Positions 53,972-64,000 of a stretch of DNA of 64,000 nt are shown one piece after another. The DNA comes from Rhodococcus sp. B7740 (GTDB lineage: Bacteria; Actinomycetota; Actinomycetes; Mycobacteriales; Mycobacteriaceae): contig NZ_CP010797.1 in assembly GCF_000954115.1 (NCBI RefSeq), positions 2,604,001-2,668,000 of the forward strand, in the 5' to 3' direction. Position 1 is the first letter of the stretch, and the number at the start of each line of letters is the position of its first letter. Below the pieces are notes generated by a model. That model had not been told where the DNA came from, did no database searches, and saw only the letters and a list, made by a program, of their open reading frames with translations. The position numbers were made by a program, and so were the translations under genes.

Positions 53972-54480
53972 ATCTCGCTCCCCGTACCAAGAAGATCGCC
54001 GCCCTGACCGTCGCTGGTCTGTTCGTCGTCGCCGCTGCGTTCGTCGCGGTCCTCGCACTGTTGATCGGGAACGCACCGGAGAAGGAACCGACCGTCTCCG
54101 CCTACGCCAACGGCCGGGCCGTCGAGGTGGAGCCGTACCTGTACTGCGCCGTCACCGACCCGCTGTGCACCAATGTCGGCGAGACGACCGAAATCGAGGT
54201 CGGCAAGGCCCCGACGGTGCAGCTCTCACTCCCCGAGGCCGTCTACTCGGCGCCGTGGGTGCTGGCCCGTGTCTACGGCGACGACAGCGGGAACGTCGTC
54301 GAGGACAGCGAGTTCAACGAACCCGGAACCAGGCTCAGCGTCACGGTGCCCACCACGGACGACAGCGACCGGACCCTGCTGGGTATCGAAATTCGTCTGC
54401 CCACCGGCATCATCGACACCGACACCAATCAGGAGGGCTTCGTCAGCCACGCCATCTGGTCGATCGGCACGCGCCCGTAG
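53968..54480 (+). CDS. DUF2771-type membrane-anchored protein
   Basis: The 170-residue protein has a short basic start (NLAPRTKKI), one transmembrane helix at about 10-35 (AALTVAGLFVVAAAFVAVLA) and an external domain. That domain contains EVEPYLYCAVTDPLC with two cysteines likely to pair, and VQLSLPEAVYSAPWVLARVY. It looks like a secreted beta-sandwich anchored at the N-terminus. The GTG overlaps the MFS stop. Function unknown. It converges on the cold-shock gene. Confidence 0.85.
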   Translation: MNLAPRTKKIAALTVAGLFVVAAAFVAVLALLIGNAPEKEPTVSAYANGRAVEVEPYLYCAVTDPLCTNVGETTEIEVGKAPTVQLSLPEAVYSAPWVLARVYGDDSGNVVEDSEFNEPGTRLSVTVPTTDDSDRTLLGIEIRLPTGIIDTDTNQEGFVSHAIWSIGTRP

Positions 54481-54493
54481 TTCCTCCCCGGGA

Positions 54494-54910
54494 TCAGCTG
54501 TCCAGCTCGCGGGCGACGGCCCGGACCACCTCGGAGATGCGCTGCGCGATCTTGCGGTCCGGGTACTTGCCCTTGCGGAGCTCGGGCTGCACGGTCGCTT
54601 CGAGCAGCGTGATCATGTCCTCGACCATCCCGTGCAGTTCGTCGGGAGTGTGCTTGCGCTCGACGGGTTCGCGGCGGGTGCTGCCGGTGTTCTGACGCAC
54701 CGACGGTGCGGGCTCGAGGACCTTCAGGCTCAGTGCCTGCGGCCCGCGGCGGCCCGCGGCCATCCCGAACTCGACCCGCTGGCCGGCTTTGAGGCCTTCG
54801 ACGCCCTCGGGCAGCGCCGAGGAACGCACGTAGACGTCCTCGCCTTCCTCCTGCGAGAGGAATCCGAATCCCTTGTCGACGTCGTACCACTTCACCTTGC
54901 CGGTCGGCAC
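54494..54910 (-). CDS. cspB: Cold-shock domain protein (CspB-like, with C-terminal extension)
   Basis: The protein has 138 residues. The N-terminal cold-shock domain (1-65) begins [20 protein letters not shown] with RNP1-like KGFGFL and RNP2-like [10 protein letters not shown] 70-residue helical extension ([20 protein letters not shown]) follows, as in the mycobacterial CspB type rather than 67-residue CspA. It binds single-stranded RNA or DNA. The GTG at 54910 gives the family start; an in-frame GTG three codons upstream is the alternative. It converges on the DUF2771 gene. Confidence 0.93.
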   Translation of the reverse strand: MPTGKVKWYDVDKGFGFLSQEEGEDVYVRSSALPEGVEGLKAGQRVEFGMAAGRRGPQALSLKVLEPAPSVRQNTGSTRREPVERKHTPDELHGMVEDMITLLEATVQPELRKGKYPDRKIAQRISEVVRAVARELDS

Positions 54911-55107
54911 TGAGCTCACCCGTTCATCTGTTGCTGTCGATAGTTGCGTTGTTCGTGGGACCGATGGTCGGCCCGCACAAGTTTCGCGCCCCACGAGAAC
55001 GTAGGACGCGAATACTTCAGTCTAGCGCGGTGAGCCCGGATAGAGCATTCGACTTGTTCCCGCACCGTGCTCCTCACAGCGCCCCGCTTCGCACTACCGT
55101 GGGGTAC

Positions 55108-55326
55108 GTGGACACAACGACCCGTAAGAGCAGCACCGCCCTGCTGCGCATCGCGCTGACCCTGTTCGCGATCGGCCTCGTCGCCATCGTCGCGATCCTG
55201 ATGTTTCCGATCTTCTCCGACGCCAAGCCCCCACTGGGGCTGTATCTGACGGCCATGTTCTCCGCGCCGACCGGCTTCCTGCTGGCCCTGGTGTACGCGC
55301 TGGCATCCGGACGACGGGCGCGCTGA
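55108..55326 (+). CDS. Two-helix small membrane protein
   Basis: The 72-residue protein has helices at about residues 14-34 (IALTLFAIGLVAIVAILMF) and 43-65, a short polar start (DTTTRKSSTALLR) and a basic end. The GTG lies 7 bases after TACCGT, a leaderless layout. The YccF gene begins two bases after its stop. Function unknown. Confidence 0.8.
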   Translation: MDTTTRKSSTALLRIALTLFAIGLVAIVAILMFPIFSDAKPPLGLYLTAMFSAPTGFLLALVYALASGRRAR

Positions 55327-55328
55327 CC

Positions 55329-55703
55329 ATGCGATTGATTCTGAACATCATCTGGCTGGTCTTCGGCGGCCTGTGGCTGGCGCTCGGCTACTTCCTCGCC
55401 GGACTGCTGCTGTGCATCCTCATCGTGACGATCCCGTTCGGGATCGCGTCGTTCCGCATCGGCGTCTACGCGCTGTGGCCGTTCGGGTCGACGATCGTCG
55501 ACAAGCCGGGGTCCGGATCGGGCGCGCTCATCGGGAACGTGCTCTGGCTGATTCTGGCCGGTTGGTGGCTGGCCCTGACTCACGTGCTCACTGCGCTCGC
55601 GATGGCGATCACCATCATCGGCATCCCGCTGGCGATCGCGAACCTCAAGATGATTCCCGTATCCCTCATGCCCCTCGGCAAGGACATCGTTGCCGTTCGG
55701 TGA
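55329..55703 (+). CDS. YccF domain-containing membrane protein
   Basis: The 124-residue protein has four helices in two repeats. Each repeat has the YccF pattern: LNIIWLVFGGLWLALGYF with TIPFGIASFRIGVYALWPFG, then NVLWLILAGWWLALTHVL with IIGIPLAIANLKMIPVSLMP. The YccF family is widespread with no known activity. It starts 2 bases after the preceding small gene. Confidence 0.9.
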   Translation: MRLILNIIWLVFGGLWLALGYFLAGLLLCILIVTIPFGIASFRIGVYALWPFGSTIVDKPGSGSGALIGNVLWLILAGWWLALTHVLTALAMAITIIGIPLAIANLKMIPVSLMPLGKDIVAVR

Positions 55704-55726
55704 CCTCTCGAACGAGGCGACGCCGA

Positions 55727-55742
55727 TGTGACTTCCATCACA
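55727..55742. promoter_or_regulatory. CRP-type binding site upstream of rpfA
   Basis: TGTGACTTCCATCACA is a perfect match to the TGTGA-N6-TCACA consensus of cAMP receptor proteins. It lies about 450 bases before the rpfA start, ahead of the riboswitch. The mycobacterial CRP homologue is known to control rpfA, which fits this placement. The promoter itself is not identified. Confidence 0.75.
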
Positions 55743-55752
55743 TCACGCTCGG

Positions 55753-55768
55753 GTAACGGACAGGCAAC
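55753..55768. promoter_or_regulatory. Direct repeat upstream of rpfA, possible MtrA-type site
   Basis: GTAACGGACAGGCAAC contains two 5-mers (GTAAC and GCAAC) 11 bases apart, part of a longer direct repeat AACGGACAGG. MtrA, a regulator of cell-wall hydrolase genes in actinobacteria, binds direct repeats of this kind with this spacing. One base deviates from GTNAC in the second copy. Suggestive only. Confidence 0.4.
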
Positions 55769-56039
55769 GGACAGGGGTTCAATGCCCGGCACGTCCACTA
55801 GCTGGGCCGACTCGAGAGACCCGAAACAGGTACGAAATGCGCTCTCGACGACGCCCCGAAATCGACAGTTACCAAATAGTGACGTAAGGCGGGAATTTCA
55901 GTACGGTCAGCAGCGGCCGGAAAGTTCGGCCGAATTCCGGCCCGCAGCGCCAAACCTCGTCCCGCGGGAACCGGAACACCCTCGACGATCACCCAGGGGA
56001 CGAGGACGGGGGACCCACGTCCTCCACGGACAACCGGGA

Positions 56040-56800
<761 letters not shown>

Positions 56801-56827
56801 GCTGCACGGCAGTTCGAGCTCGTACGA

Positions 56828-56859
56828 GAAAAGCCCCCGACGATCGTCGGGGGCTTTTT
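56828..56859 (+). terminator. Intrinsic terminator after rpfA
   Basis: AAAGCCCCCGAC-GATC-GTCGGGGGC is followed by TTTTT: a perfect GC-rich stem with a T-run, 28 bases after the rpfA stop. The A-run before the stem makes it usable from the opposite strand too, for the converging gene at 56878. Confidence 0.93.
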
Positions 56860-56877
56860 CGTGTTCGAGGTCCGCAA

Positions 56878-57066
56878 TCAGCGATTGACCACGGTCACCG
56901 GGTGGGCGTAGGGCAGGTCTTCGACGGGCAGCGGGAACTCGGTGTCCTCACCGAAGGGTGACAAGCCACCCGATCGAGCGGACGAGAGTTCGGTCACCGC
57001 GTGGTCACCGCGAGCGGTGTCCGGCCAGCCTGGATCGACGTAGGGCTTCTTCGACTTGTTCACCAT
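56878..57066 (-). CDS. Small hypothetical protein
   Basis: The 62-residue soluble protein starts [20 protein letters not shown] and ends [12 protein letters not shown]. It is rich in Pro, Asp and Glu, with no membrane segment, and appears poorly folded. A similar small gene occupies this place in mycobacteria. It is divergent from the helicase-associated gene and ends near the rpfA terminator. Function unknown. Confidence 0.75.
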   Translation of the reverse strand: MVNKSKKPYVDPGWPDTARGDHAVTELSSARSGGLSPFGEDTEFPLPVEDLPYAHPVTVVNR

Positions 57067-57127
57067 GGGCCCATTTTGACACCTGCCCTGCGGCGAGCAC
57101 CAGCCCAGGTCTCTAATCTGATAGACG

Positions 57128-59419
57128 ATGACCGACACGACTGCGCACCGACACACCGACACGGCTCCTGATCTGCCGCAATGGATCGCAGCTCGCAGCG
57201 ACGCCGAGCTGATCAAGGCCATGTCGCTGCGTCCGGATCTGACCGCGCCGCCGCCCGCATCCCTGGCCGTGCTGGCCGGACGGGCCGAGCAGCGCCGATC
57301 GATCCTGCACACCGCGGACACCCTCGACACCCTGGCCCTGACGATCCTCGAGATCCTCGCCATCGAGGAAGCGTACGAACGACCCGTCACTCGCGCCGCG
57401 CTGCTGGCAGTGGTCGCCAAACGCGCACCGGCCAAGAGCGTGGACAGGGCACTGGCCCAGCTGCGCGAACGCCTGCTGGTGTGGGGCGATGCAGCCGGCT
57501 TCCGAATCAGCGCCACCGCGGCGGACGCGGTGCCGTGGCGTATCGGCCGCGCACTCGACCCGGTCGACAACCTCACCGAATCACACATCACCGCGGCTCT
57601 GGCCGAGCTCGGCGACGGCGAACGCAGCCTTCTCGATACCCTCGCCAGATCGTCCCCGACCGGCCGCACCCGAGACGCCGCACCGGGCACACCGCCCGAT
57701 CGACCCGTCCAGAAGCTGCTCGCCGCAGGCCTACTGATCTGGTTGGACGAGCAAACCGTCGAGCTTCCCGTCCAGGTCGGGCAGATCCTGCGCGGCGAAC
57801 CGATGTCCGATCCACGCTCGCTCGCCGAACCCAAGCTCGCCACCAGCACCTATTCGCTCGCCGATGTCGACGCCGCTGCCGCGGGAGAGGCACTGGAGCT
57901 GAACCGACACTGCGTGGCCGTGATCGAGGCGTTGTCGGCCTCGCCTGCACCCGCCCTCAAGGCCGGCGGCCTCGGAGTGCGCGAGCTCCGCAAGATCACC
58001 AAGGCCACCGGCCTCGACGACGATCGAGTGAGCATCCTCGTCGAGTTGCTGGCCGCCGCCCATCTCATCTCGAGCGGAACACCGGACCCGGTGCCTGCGT
58101 CCGACAACGGCGACGACTACTGGGCACCCACACCCGCCGTCGACGCGTGGCTCACCGCGGCCCCCGCCGCCCGCTGGCACACCCTCGCCTCCGCCTGGCT
58201 CGAAGTGCCACGGGCACCGTGGGTCATCGGGATGCGTGACCCCAACGACAAGCCCATCGCCGCCCTGTCCGACGAAGTCCGCTCCCCGGCCGCACCCCGG
58301 GATCGACGGATGATTCTCGAGTTGCTCGCCGAACTCGGCAGCGGACACGCAGCACAGCCCGCCGATCTCGCCCGCACCCTGGCGTGGCGTCGACCCCGGT
58401 GGTCGGGACGCTTCGGCGTCACCCCCGTCGGACATGTTCTCGCCGAAGCTACGGCTCTCGGTATCGTCGCCCGCGGGGCGATCTCGACCCCGGGACGCTC
58501 CCTGCTGCACGACGGCAACGCCGAGGCAGACATGCGCGCGACGCTGCCCGAGCCCATCGACTACGTCCTGGTGCAGGCCGACCTCACCCTGGTGGCACCC
58601 GGACCCCTCGAGCCCGAACTACAGGATCGAATCGAACTGGTCGCCGACGTGGAGTCCGCGGGCGCAGCCACGATGTATCGGATCAGCGACACCAGCCTGC
58701 GCCGCGCCCTCGACGTCGGACTGACCGCCTCCGAACTGCACTCGTTGTTCGCCACCCACTCGCGAACGCCGGTACCCCAGGCCCTGACCTACCTGATCGA
58801 CGACGTGGCTCGTCGGCACGGCCGCCTACGAGCGGGCGTCGCCGCGTCGTTCGTTCGATGCGAGGACCCGGCCCTGCTGGCCGAGGTGATGGCGTCGCCG
58901 GCAGCCGAATCCCTGGCCCTGAGGGCACTGGCTCCGACCGTCGCGATCTCACAGGCCCCGCTCGCCGAGGTGCTCACGGTCCTGGCCGGAGCGGGATTCG
59001 CGCCTGCGGGCGAGGACTCGTCCGGCACCATCGTCGATCTGCGTGCCCGCGGGTCGAGGGTATCGGCCAGGCGGCCGCGCCAGACGTTCCGCACTCCGGC
59101 CGTCCCGACCGAGGAACAGCTGGGTTCGTTGGTGCGTGGAATGCGCGCAGCCGACAGAGCGGCAGGCAACGGCGGCGCGGTGGTGCGCGCCGACGGATCT
59201 CGAGCCAGCAGCACCGCGACGATGACGCTGCTGCAGACCGCGGCGAAGGTCAAACGGAGCGTGAGCATCGGCTACGTCGACGCCCAGGGCGTGGCCACCC
59301 ATCGCATCGTCGATCCGATCAGCATCGGCGGCGGCCAACTCGACGCGTTCGACCCCGCAACCGGTGGGGTTCGACGCTTCACCCTGCATCGCATCACCTC
59401 GGTCGCACTGGTCGAGTAG
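57128..59419 (+). CDS. Helicase-associated (XPB/Ssl2-like N-terminal domain) protein
   Basis: The 763-residue protein has no Walker A motif or DEAD box, so it is not itself a helicase. Landmarks are [20 protein letters not shown] near the start, several winged-helix-like segments and the C-terminal WYL-like stretch ([20 protein letters not shown]). In mycobacteria the homologous gene neighbours the XPB gene. It may be a partner or scaffold for XPB in DNA repair. TAATCT lies 8 bases before the ATG. A gap of 88 bases separates it from the XPB gene. Confidence 0.9.
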   Translation: MTDTTAHRHTDTAPDLPQWIAARSDAELIKAMSLRPDLTAPPPASLAVLAGRAEQRRSILHTADTLDTLALTILEILAIEEAYERPVTRAALLAVVAKRAPAKSVDRALAQLRERLLVWGDAAGFRISATAADAVPWRIGRALDPVDNLTESHITAALAELGDGERSLLDTLARSSPTGRTRDAAPGTPPDRPVQKLLAAGLLIWLDEQTVELPVQVGQILRGEPMSDPRSLAEPKLATSTYSLADVDAAAAGEALELNRHCVAVIEALSASPAPALKAGGLGVRELRKITKATGLDDDRVSILVELLAAAHLISSGTPDPVPASDNGDDYWAPTPAVDAWLTAAPAARWHTLASAWLEVPRAPWVIGMRDPNDKPIAALSDEVRSPAAPRDRRMILELLAELGSGHAAQPADLARTLAWRRPRWSGRFGVTPVGHVLAEATALGIVARGAISTPGRSLLHDGNAEADMRATLPEPIDYVLVQADLTLVAPGPLEPELQDRIELVADVESAGAATMYRISDTSLRRALDVGLTASELHSLFATHSRTPVPQALTYLIDDVARRHGRLRAGVAASFVRCEDPALLAEVMASPAAESLALRALAPTVAISQAPLAEVLTVLAGAGFAPAGEDSSGTIVDLRARGSRVSARRPRQTFRTPAVPTEEQLGSLVRGMRAADRAAGNGGAVVRADGSRASSTATMTLLQTAAKVKRSVSIGYVDAQGVATHRIVDPISIGGGQLDAFDPATGGVRRFTLHRITSVALVE

Positions 59420-59507
59420 ACCGGGCTCACGTGCACGCGCGCCCCTACCTGTGGACAATGGAGAAGTTGCGCTCTTTCGGGCGCAGCAGATGTCTCTAGG
59501 AGGAACC

Positions 59508-61163
59508 GTGACCGACGGCCCGCTGATCGTCCAGTCCGACAAAACGCTGTTGCTCGAGGTCGATCACGAACTCGCGGGCGCAGCGCGGGCGGCCATCGCA
59601 CCGTTCGCGGAGCTCGAACGTGCCCCCGAGCACGTGCACACCTATCGCATCACCCCGCTGGCCCTGTGGAACGCCCGTGCCGCGGGCCACGACGCCGAGC
59701 AGGTGGTCGACGCGCTGGTGAACTTCTCGCGTTACGCGGTGCCGCAACCGCTGCTGGTCGACATCGTCGACACCATGGCGCGCTACGGCCGGTTGCAGTT
59801 GGTCAAGAGCCCGATACACGGTCTGGTCCTGATCAGTCTGGACCGCGCCGTGCTCACAGAGGTGATGCGGCACAAGAAGATTGCACCCATGCTCGGCGCG
59901 ATGGTCGACGAGGACACGGTGATCGTGCATCCGTCCGAACGCGGCCACGTCAAGCAGATGCTGCTCAAGATCGGCTGGCCTGCCGAGGACCTCGCCGGCT
60001 ACGTCGACGGCGAAGCTCACCCCATCGAGCTCGACACCGAGGGCGGCAACTGGACGTTGCGCGACTACCAGGAGATGGCGGCCGATTCGTTCTGGGCCGG
60101 TGGCTCGGGAGTGGTGGTACTGCCCTGTGGTGCCGGCAAGACGATGGTCGGCGCAGCCGCGATGGCCCGAGCGAAGGCGACCACGCTGATTCTGGTCACC
60201 AACACCGTCGCCGGTCGGCAGTGGAAGCGCGAACTCATCGCACGCACCTCGCTCACCGAGGACGAGATCGGCGAGTATTCGGGAGAGCGCAAGGAAATTC
60301 GCCCTGTGACAATCGCCACGTATCAGGTGATCACGCGTCGCACCAAGGGTGAGTACAAGCACCTGGAGCTCTTCGATTCCCGCGACTGGGGATTGGTGAT
60401 CTACGACGAGGTGCACCTGCTCCCCGCGCCGGTGTTCCGCATGACCGCCGATCTGCAGTCCCGTCGACGCCTCGGCCTCACCGCGACCCTCGTCCGCGAG
60501 GACGGCCGCGAGGGCGACGTCTTCTCGCTGATCGGACCCAAGCGGTACGACGCTCCGTGGAAGGACATCGAGGCACAGGGCTGGATCGCGCCTGCCGAGT
60601 GCATCGAGGTTCGCGTCACCCTCACCGATGCCGAGCGCATGTCCTATGCCGTCGCCGAGCCCGAGGAGCGCTACAAGCTGTGCTCGACGGCGCACACCAA
60701 GATCGCCGTCGTGAAGTCGATCCTCGCCAAACATCAGGACGCTCCGACGTTGGTCATCGGCGCGTATCTCGATCAGTTGAACGAGCTCGGTGAAGCGCTG
60801 AACGCTCCGGTCATTCAGGGCTCGACCAAGAACAAGGAGCGTGAGGTGCTGTTCGACGCGTTCCGCAAGGGCGAGATCCAGACGCTCGTGGTGAGCAAGG
60901 TGGCGAACTTCTCGATCGACCTTCCGGAAGCCTCTGTGGCAGTTCAGGTTTCGGGAACGTTCGGCTCCAGGCAAGAAGAGGCGCAGCGCCTCGGCCGATT
61001 GCTCCGGCCGAAGCATGACGGCGGTCAGGCGCATTTCTACTCGGTGGTCTCCCGCGACACCCTCGACGCCGAGTACGCAGCCCACCGTCAGCGTTTCCTC
61101 GCCGAACAGGGCTACGCCTACCGCATCACCGACGCGGACGATCTGCTCGGTCCGGCGATCTGA
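59508..61163 (+). CDS. ercc3: DNA repair helicase XPB
   Basis: The 551-residue superfamily 2 helicase has a damage-recognition-like N-terminal domain (1-180). Helicase domain 1 has Walker A LPCGAGKT (205-212), DEVH at 300-303, and motif III LGLTATLVRED. Domain 2 has motif VI QEEAQRLGRLLRPK. It unwinds DNA 3' to 5' with ATP and is linked to nucleotide-excision-type repair. The GTG is preceded by TAGGAGGAACC, an excellent ribosome-binding site. Close similarity to mycobacterial XPB makes the call firm. Confidence 0.95.
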   Translation: MTDGPLIVQSDKTLLLEVDHELAGAARAAIAPFAELERAPEHVHTYRITPLALWNARAAGHDAEQVVDALVNFSRYAVPQPLLVDIVDTMARYGRLQLVKSPIHGLVLISLDRAVLTEVMRHKKIAPMLGAMVDEDTVIVHPSERGHVKQMLLKIGWPAEDLAGYVDGEAHPIELDTEGGNWTLRDYQEMAADSFWAGGSGVVVLPCGAGKTMVGAAAMARAKATTLILVTNTVAGRQWKRELIARTSLTEDEIGEYSGERKEIRPVTIATYQVITRRTKGEYKHLELFDSRDWGLVIYDEVHLLPAPVFRMTADLQSRRRLGLTATLVREDGREGDVFSLIGPKRYDAPWKDIEAQGWIAPAECIEVRVTLTDAERMSYAVAEPEERYKLCSTAHTKIAVVKSILAKHQDAPTLVIGAYLDQLNELGEALNAPVIQGSTKNKEREVLFDAFRKGEIQTLVVSKVANFSIDLPEASVAVQVSGTFGSRQEEAQRLGRLLRPKHDGGQAHFYSVVSRDTLDAEYAAHRQRFLAEQGYAYRITDADDLLGPAI

Positions 61164-61202
61164 GACGTCGGGTCCACTCGGGACCGTGCTAGGAATACCT
61201 CT

Positions 61203-61871
61203 GTGCGCAAGTTCGAGTTCCCTGTAGACGTAGCCCACGCGAAGTCGGTCAACGAGACGTTCACCGAGCTTCGTCGGCTGCGTTCCTCCGCAGCGCTGAC
61301 CGCCGTGTTCCTCATCGCGCTCGGGTCCTGGTTCATCTGGATCGCCGCTCCGTGGTCGTACATCCTCGGCGCAGTGTTCCTGATCGGTGCGGCCACCTCA
61401 CTCTGGGTGATGCTGTGGGCACCCCGAAAGATGGGTTCCATCGAATCGCAATATGCTGCAGGCGATCTGGTGCCGGCGATGGTGGCCGAGAAGCTACCGA
61501 GCGGAGCGATACTGCTGGCTCTGATCGACATCGCGAAGCCGGAGGTGGACGAGCCGCACTACGTGTTGATCACCCGCGTCGTGCGCACGCTTCCCGGCCA
61601 CGCCGTCGAGCGGGGCGCTCAGGTACCTGCGGTGTCGGTTCTCGCGGACCGTGGCCGCAACACCGGTGGGCGAACGTGGCAGTTGGCCACGGCGATGCCC
61701 ATCGCATGGGGAACCACCGATCCGGGGGTCATCGCGCGGGCAGTCGAGGAGATCACCGAGGGCGAGTGGGCGTTGCTGCACGCCAACATCGGCCTGTCGG
61801 AGAAGGTCCGCACCGCCAAGAACCAACAGTTGCTCATCGATCCTGCGGATCTTCCCGACGACCTGCGCTGA
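61203..61871 (+). CDS. DUF3239-type membrane protein
   Basis: The 222-residue protein has two adjacent helices at about 30-75 (LTAVFLIALGSWFIWIAAPW, ILGAVFLIGAATSLWVML), then a cytoplasmic domain (SGAILLALIDIAKPEVDEPH, YVLITRVVRTLPGH, VPAVSVLADRG). The C-terminal part has WALLHANIGLSEKVRTAK. A GTG start with AGGA about 8 bases upstream is used. The function is unknown. It lies 39 bases after the XPB gene and may be cotranscribed. Confidence 0.83.
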   Translation: MRKFEFPVDVAHAKSVNETFTELRRLRSSAALTAVFLIALGSWFIWIAAPWSYILGAVFLIGAATSLWVMLWAPRKMGSIESQYAAGDLVPAMVAEKLPSGAILLALIDIAKPEVDEPHYVLITRVVRTLPGHAVERGAQVPAVSVLADRGRNTGGRTWQLATAMPIAWGTTDPGVIARAVEEITEGEWALLHANIGLSEKVRTAKNQQLLIDPADLPDDLR

Positions 61872-61890
61872 ACCGAACCGCATCCCCGGC

Positions 61891-62877
61891 CTAGGCCAGG
61901 GCGGGGATCACCTCGCGCTCGAAGAGTTCGATACCGGACCGGTCGTACGCCGCTTCGGGGAAGTAGAAGATGCCGTACGTCATCCCTTGTTCCTGCAGCG
62001 CCGTCAGATTCTCGACGATCTGCTCAGGAGTTCCCACTGCGGTCATCCCGCGGTACGCGTCGAGGGCACTGTGGGCCTTCTCTGCACCCACGTACTCGGT
62101 CAGGCGACTTTCGAGGGCGCGCAGTCGGTCTTCCACCTCGGCCTCGGTTGCACCGATGGCGACGTTGTAGTTCGCCGAGCGGACGATGGCATCGAAATCG
62201 GTACCCACGGTTGCACAATGTTCACGCAACAGAGCGGACTTGGTGGCGAAACCGGTGGGGGTTCCGTCGAAGTTGGTGTAGTTGGCGTACTTCGCGGCGA
62301 TCTTCAGGGTGACCTTCTCGCCGCCACCCGCGATCCACAGCGGGATGCCGCCCTCCTGCAACGGCAGGGGTCGCACCACGGCACCGTCGATCTCGTAGTA
62401 CTTTCCGTCGAGGAACACCTCGCCGGCCGTCCATGCCTGCTTGAAGATCTGCACGCCCTCGTCGAGCCTGCCCAATCGTTCTCCGGCAGAGGGAAATCCG
62501 TAGCCGTAGGCTCGGAACTCGTGCTCGTGCCAGCCGCCGCCGATGCCCATCTCGACGCGGCCGCCCGACACGATGTCCACGGTGGCAGCAACTTTGGCCA
62601 GGTAGGCCGGGTTGCGGTACGCCATCGCCGTGCACATCTGCCCGAGCCTGATCCGCGAGGTGGACGCGGCCAACGCGGACATCAGCGACCAGGCCTCGTG
62701 CGTGGCCTCGTCGGTCGCGGTGGGAACGGTATGGAAGTGGTCGTAGACCCACAGAGATTCCCACGGACCGGCCTCGGCGGCGAGCGCGTGGTCGCGCATC
62801 GCACTCCACTGCCGGGCAGGGTCGATACCGACGAGATCGAGACGCCACCCCTGTGGCACGAACAATCCGAATCGCAT
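61891..62877 (-). CDS. LLM class F420-dependent oxidoreductase
   Basis: The 328-residue TIM-barrel protein of the luciferase-like monooxygenase family starts MRFGLFVPQGWRLDLVG. It shows SLWVYDHFHTVPT, TSRIRLGQMCTAMAYRNP, VEMGIGGGWHEHEFRAYG and IWIAGGGEK-like residues, as in F420-type members. Actinobacteria use cofactor F420 in such enzymes for hydride transfer. The substrate is not predictable. TACTGT lies 7 bases before the ATG, and there is no ribosome-binding site. It is divergent from dapC with a 62-base gap. Confidence 0.92.
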   Translation of the reverse strand: MRFGLFVPQGWRLDLVGIDPARQWSAMRDHALAAEAGPWESLWVYDHFHTVPTATDEATHEAWSLMSALAASTSRIRLGQMCTAMAYRNPAYLAKVAATVDIVSGGRVEMGIGGGWHEHEFRAYGYGFPSAGERLGRLDEGVQIFKQAWTAGEVFLDGKYYEIDGAVVRPLPLQEGGIPLWIAGGGEKVTLKIAAKYANYTNFDGTPTGFATKSALLREHCATVGTDFDAIVRSANYNVAIGATEAEVEDRLRALESRLTEYVGAEKAHSALDAYRGMTAVGTPEQIVENLTALQEQGMTYGIFYFPEAAYDRSGIELFEREVIPALA

Positions 62878-62939
62878 GACAGGCACAGTACAGACGCAGG
62901 GCGAACGACCGGCTGCCGTCTGTGAACTACGCTGCAGGA

Positions 62940-64000
62940 ATGTCCGAGTCGTTCCCCTCGCGCACAGTGGCACGGTTGCGCCCGTTCGCATCGACGATCT
63001 TCGCCGAGATGACCGCGCTCGCCGTCCGGAAGAATGCCGTCAACCTCGGGCAGGGCTTCCCGGACACCGACGGCCCACCCGCCATGCTCGAAGCCGCGCG
63101 CCAGGCCATCGCCAGTGGCCTCAACCAGTACTCCCCCGGCCCTGGCATGCCGGTGCTGCGCGCTGCCATCGCCGAGGACCGGTCGGCGCGATTCGGTCTG
63201 CGCCACGACCCCGATTCGCAGATACTCGTCACCGTCGGTGCCACCGAGGCGATCTCGGCGTCCCTCCTCGGTCTGATCGAGCCGGGCGACGACGTCCTGC
63301 TGATCGAGCCGTTCTACGACTCCTATGCCGCCGCCATCGCTCTCGCCGGTGCCACCCGGACCGCCGTGTCGCTGGTCGCCGACGGCAACGGGTGGACCGT
63401 CGACACCGACGCCCTCCAACGCGCCATCGGGCCTCGCACGCGCATGCTGATCGTCAATTCCCCGCACAATCCCACCGGCACGGTCTTCGACCGCGACACC
63501 ATGATCCGCATCGCCGAGATCGCGGTGGCACACGATCTGCTGGTCCTCACCGACGAGGTCTACGAGCATCTCGTCTTCGACGGCCGCGTACACACGCCGA
63601 TCGCGACACTGCCCGGGATGTTCGAGCGAACCGTCACCGTCTCGAGCGCCGCCAAGACCTTCAACGCCACCGGGTGGAAGACGGGGTGGGCGTTGGGGCC
63701 TGCCGAACTGATCGACGCCGTCCGCGCCGCCAAACAGTTCATGAGTTTCGTCGGCGGTACTCCCTTCCAACCGGCCGTGGCCTACGCGCTCGAGCACGAA
63801 CAGGCCTGGATAGCCACGATGCGCGACGGCCTGCAACGCAAGCGGGACACGCTCTCGGCCGCGCTCGCCGCCGCAGGAGCAGATGTAAAGTACAGCGCGG
63901 GAACGTATTTCGTCTGTGCCGACATCGCGGCGATCGGGCGCGGTGACGCCTACGAATTCTGCCGTGCCCTCCCGGACCTGGTCGGCGTGGCGGCGGTTCC
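62940..64000 (+). CDS. dapC: N-succinyldiaminopimelate aminotransferase DapC-like (3' end outside window)
   Basis: About 353 residues are visible of an expected ~390-400. This class I/II PLP aminotransferase starts SESFPSRTVARLRPFASTIF. It has AVNLGQGFPDTDGPPAMLEA, the substrate/PLP segment NSPHNPTGTVFD, TDEVYEHLVFDG and the PLP lysine in SSAAKTFNATGWKTGW. In actinobacteria the equivalent gene acts in lysine/diaminopimelate synthesis; a more general aminotransferase role is possible. The ATG has TACGCT six bases upstream, a leaderless layout. The frame is open through the last base of the window. Confidence 0.92.
   Translation, partial: MSESFPSRTVARLRPFASTIFAEMTALAVRKNAVNLGQGFPDTDGPPAMLEAARQAIASGLNQYSPGPGMPVLRAAIAEDRSARFGLRHDPDSQILVTVGATEAISASLLGLIEPGDDVLLIEPFYDSYAAAIALAGATRTAVSLVADGNGWTVDTDALQRAIGPRTRMLIVNSPHNPTGTVFDRDTMIRIAEIAVAHDLLVLTDEVYEHLVFDGRVHTPIATLPGMFERTVTVSSAAKTFNATGWKTGWALGPAELIDAVRAAKQFMSFVGGTPFQPAVAYALEHEQAWIATMRDGLQRKRDTLSAALAAAGADVKYSAGTYFVCADIAAIGRGDAYEFCRALPDLVGVAAV

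Noticed and set aside
55765..55800. A GGTTCAATGCC segment followed by a CCACTA end, suggestive of a tRNA or tmRNA 3' part
   Set aside because: Only three base pairs can form in the T stem, no 5' acceptor partner exists upstream and no anticodon arm is visible.

Overview
The window is high-GC actinobacterial chromosome. Gene content and order point to the Corynebacteriales, most likely Rhodococcus or a close Nocardiaceae relative. From memory of Mycobacterium tuberculosis, the stretch is broadly collinear with Rv0858c to Rv0904c. Shared anchors are dapC, XPB helicase plus its helicase-associated partner, rpfA with its c-di-AMP riboswitch, a CspB-type cold-shock protein, a MarR gene, a TrmH-type methyltransferase, sepH, serC, citA, gltA, prrA/prrB and accD3. 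Transport and catabolic cassettes interrupt this core. The species call is inference from gene families; no rRNA or tRNA gene is present.

1-8 kb: a tandem pair of small membrane proteins, an ABC exporter pair, accD3, a decayed decarboxylase-like gene, and a TetR-controlled locus (methyltransferase-TetR, then a frameshifted membrane molybdopterin oxidoreductase and a membrane protein). 8-13 kb: an IclR-associated catabolic operon on the minus strand with a TRAP-type permease, a small membrane partner, a cyclase and an unusual dehydrogenase-RraA fusion. 13-21 kb: prpE, a DMT exporter, photolyase, the PrrA/PrrB two-component system, a 2-oxoglutarate/Fe(II)-type oxygenase and an FKBP. 21-25 kb: a GntR-controlled cassette (DUF2848, MHS transporter, nitrilase-type hydrolase) with matching operators at both promoters. 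25-33 kb: gltA, a sugar kinase/epimerase/MFS/pdxH run, citA and serC. 33-39 kb: rhomboid-like protein, sepH, a DUF6928-type protein, an RNA methyltransferase, an Eis-like acetyltransferase and an MHS transporter. 39-43 kb: a five-gene operon joining an ABC exporter to a NarL-type two-component system. 43-47 kb: a frameshifted MFS gene with its MarR regulator, and a purine permease. 47-54 kb: PAP2, a large sacsin-type ATPase, DUF3027, a glutamine-cyclotransferase lipoprotein, MFS and DUF2771. 54-64 kb: cold-shock protein, the rpfA control region and gene, XPB helicase locus, DUF3239, an F420-type oxidoreductase and the start of dapC.

The most unusual features are non-coding or structural. A short dispersed repeat with core CGCAGGCTCC occurs at four loci, three intergenic and one in-frame inside an MFS gene. 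Two adjacent imperfect palindromes lie downstream of the nitrilase gene. Two genes are each broken by loss of one base in a C run. A TetR and a GntR regulator each have a matched pair of candidate operators. Many genes look leaderless, with a TANNNT hexamer 6-8 bases before the start codon. Overlapping ATGA or GTGA stop/start junctions are common, which suggests translational coupling within the operons.
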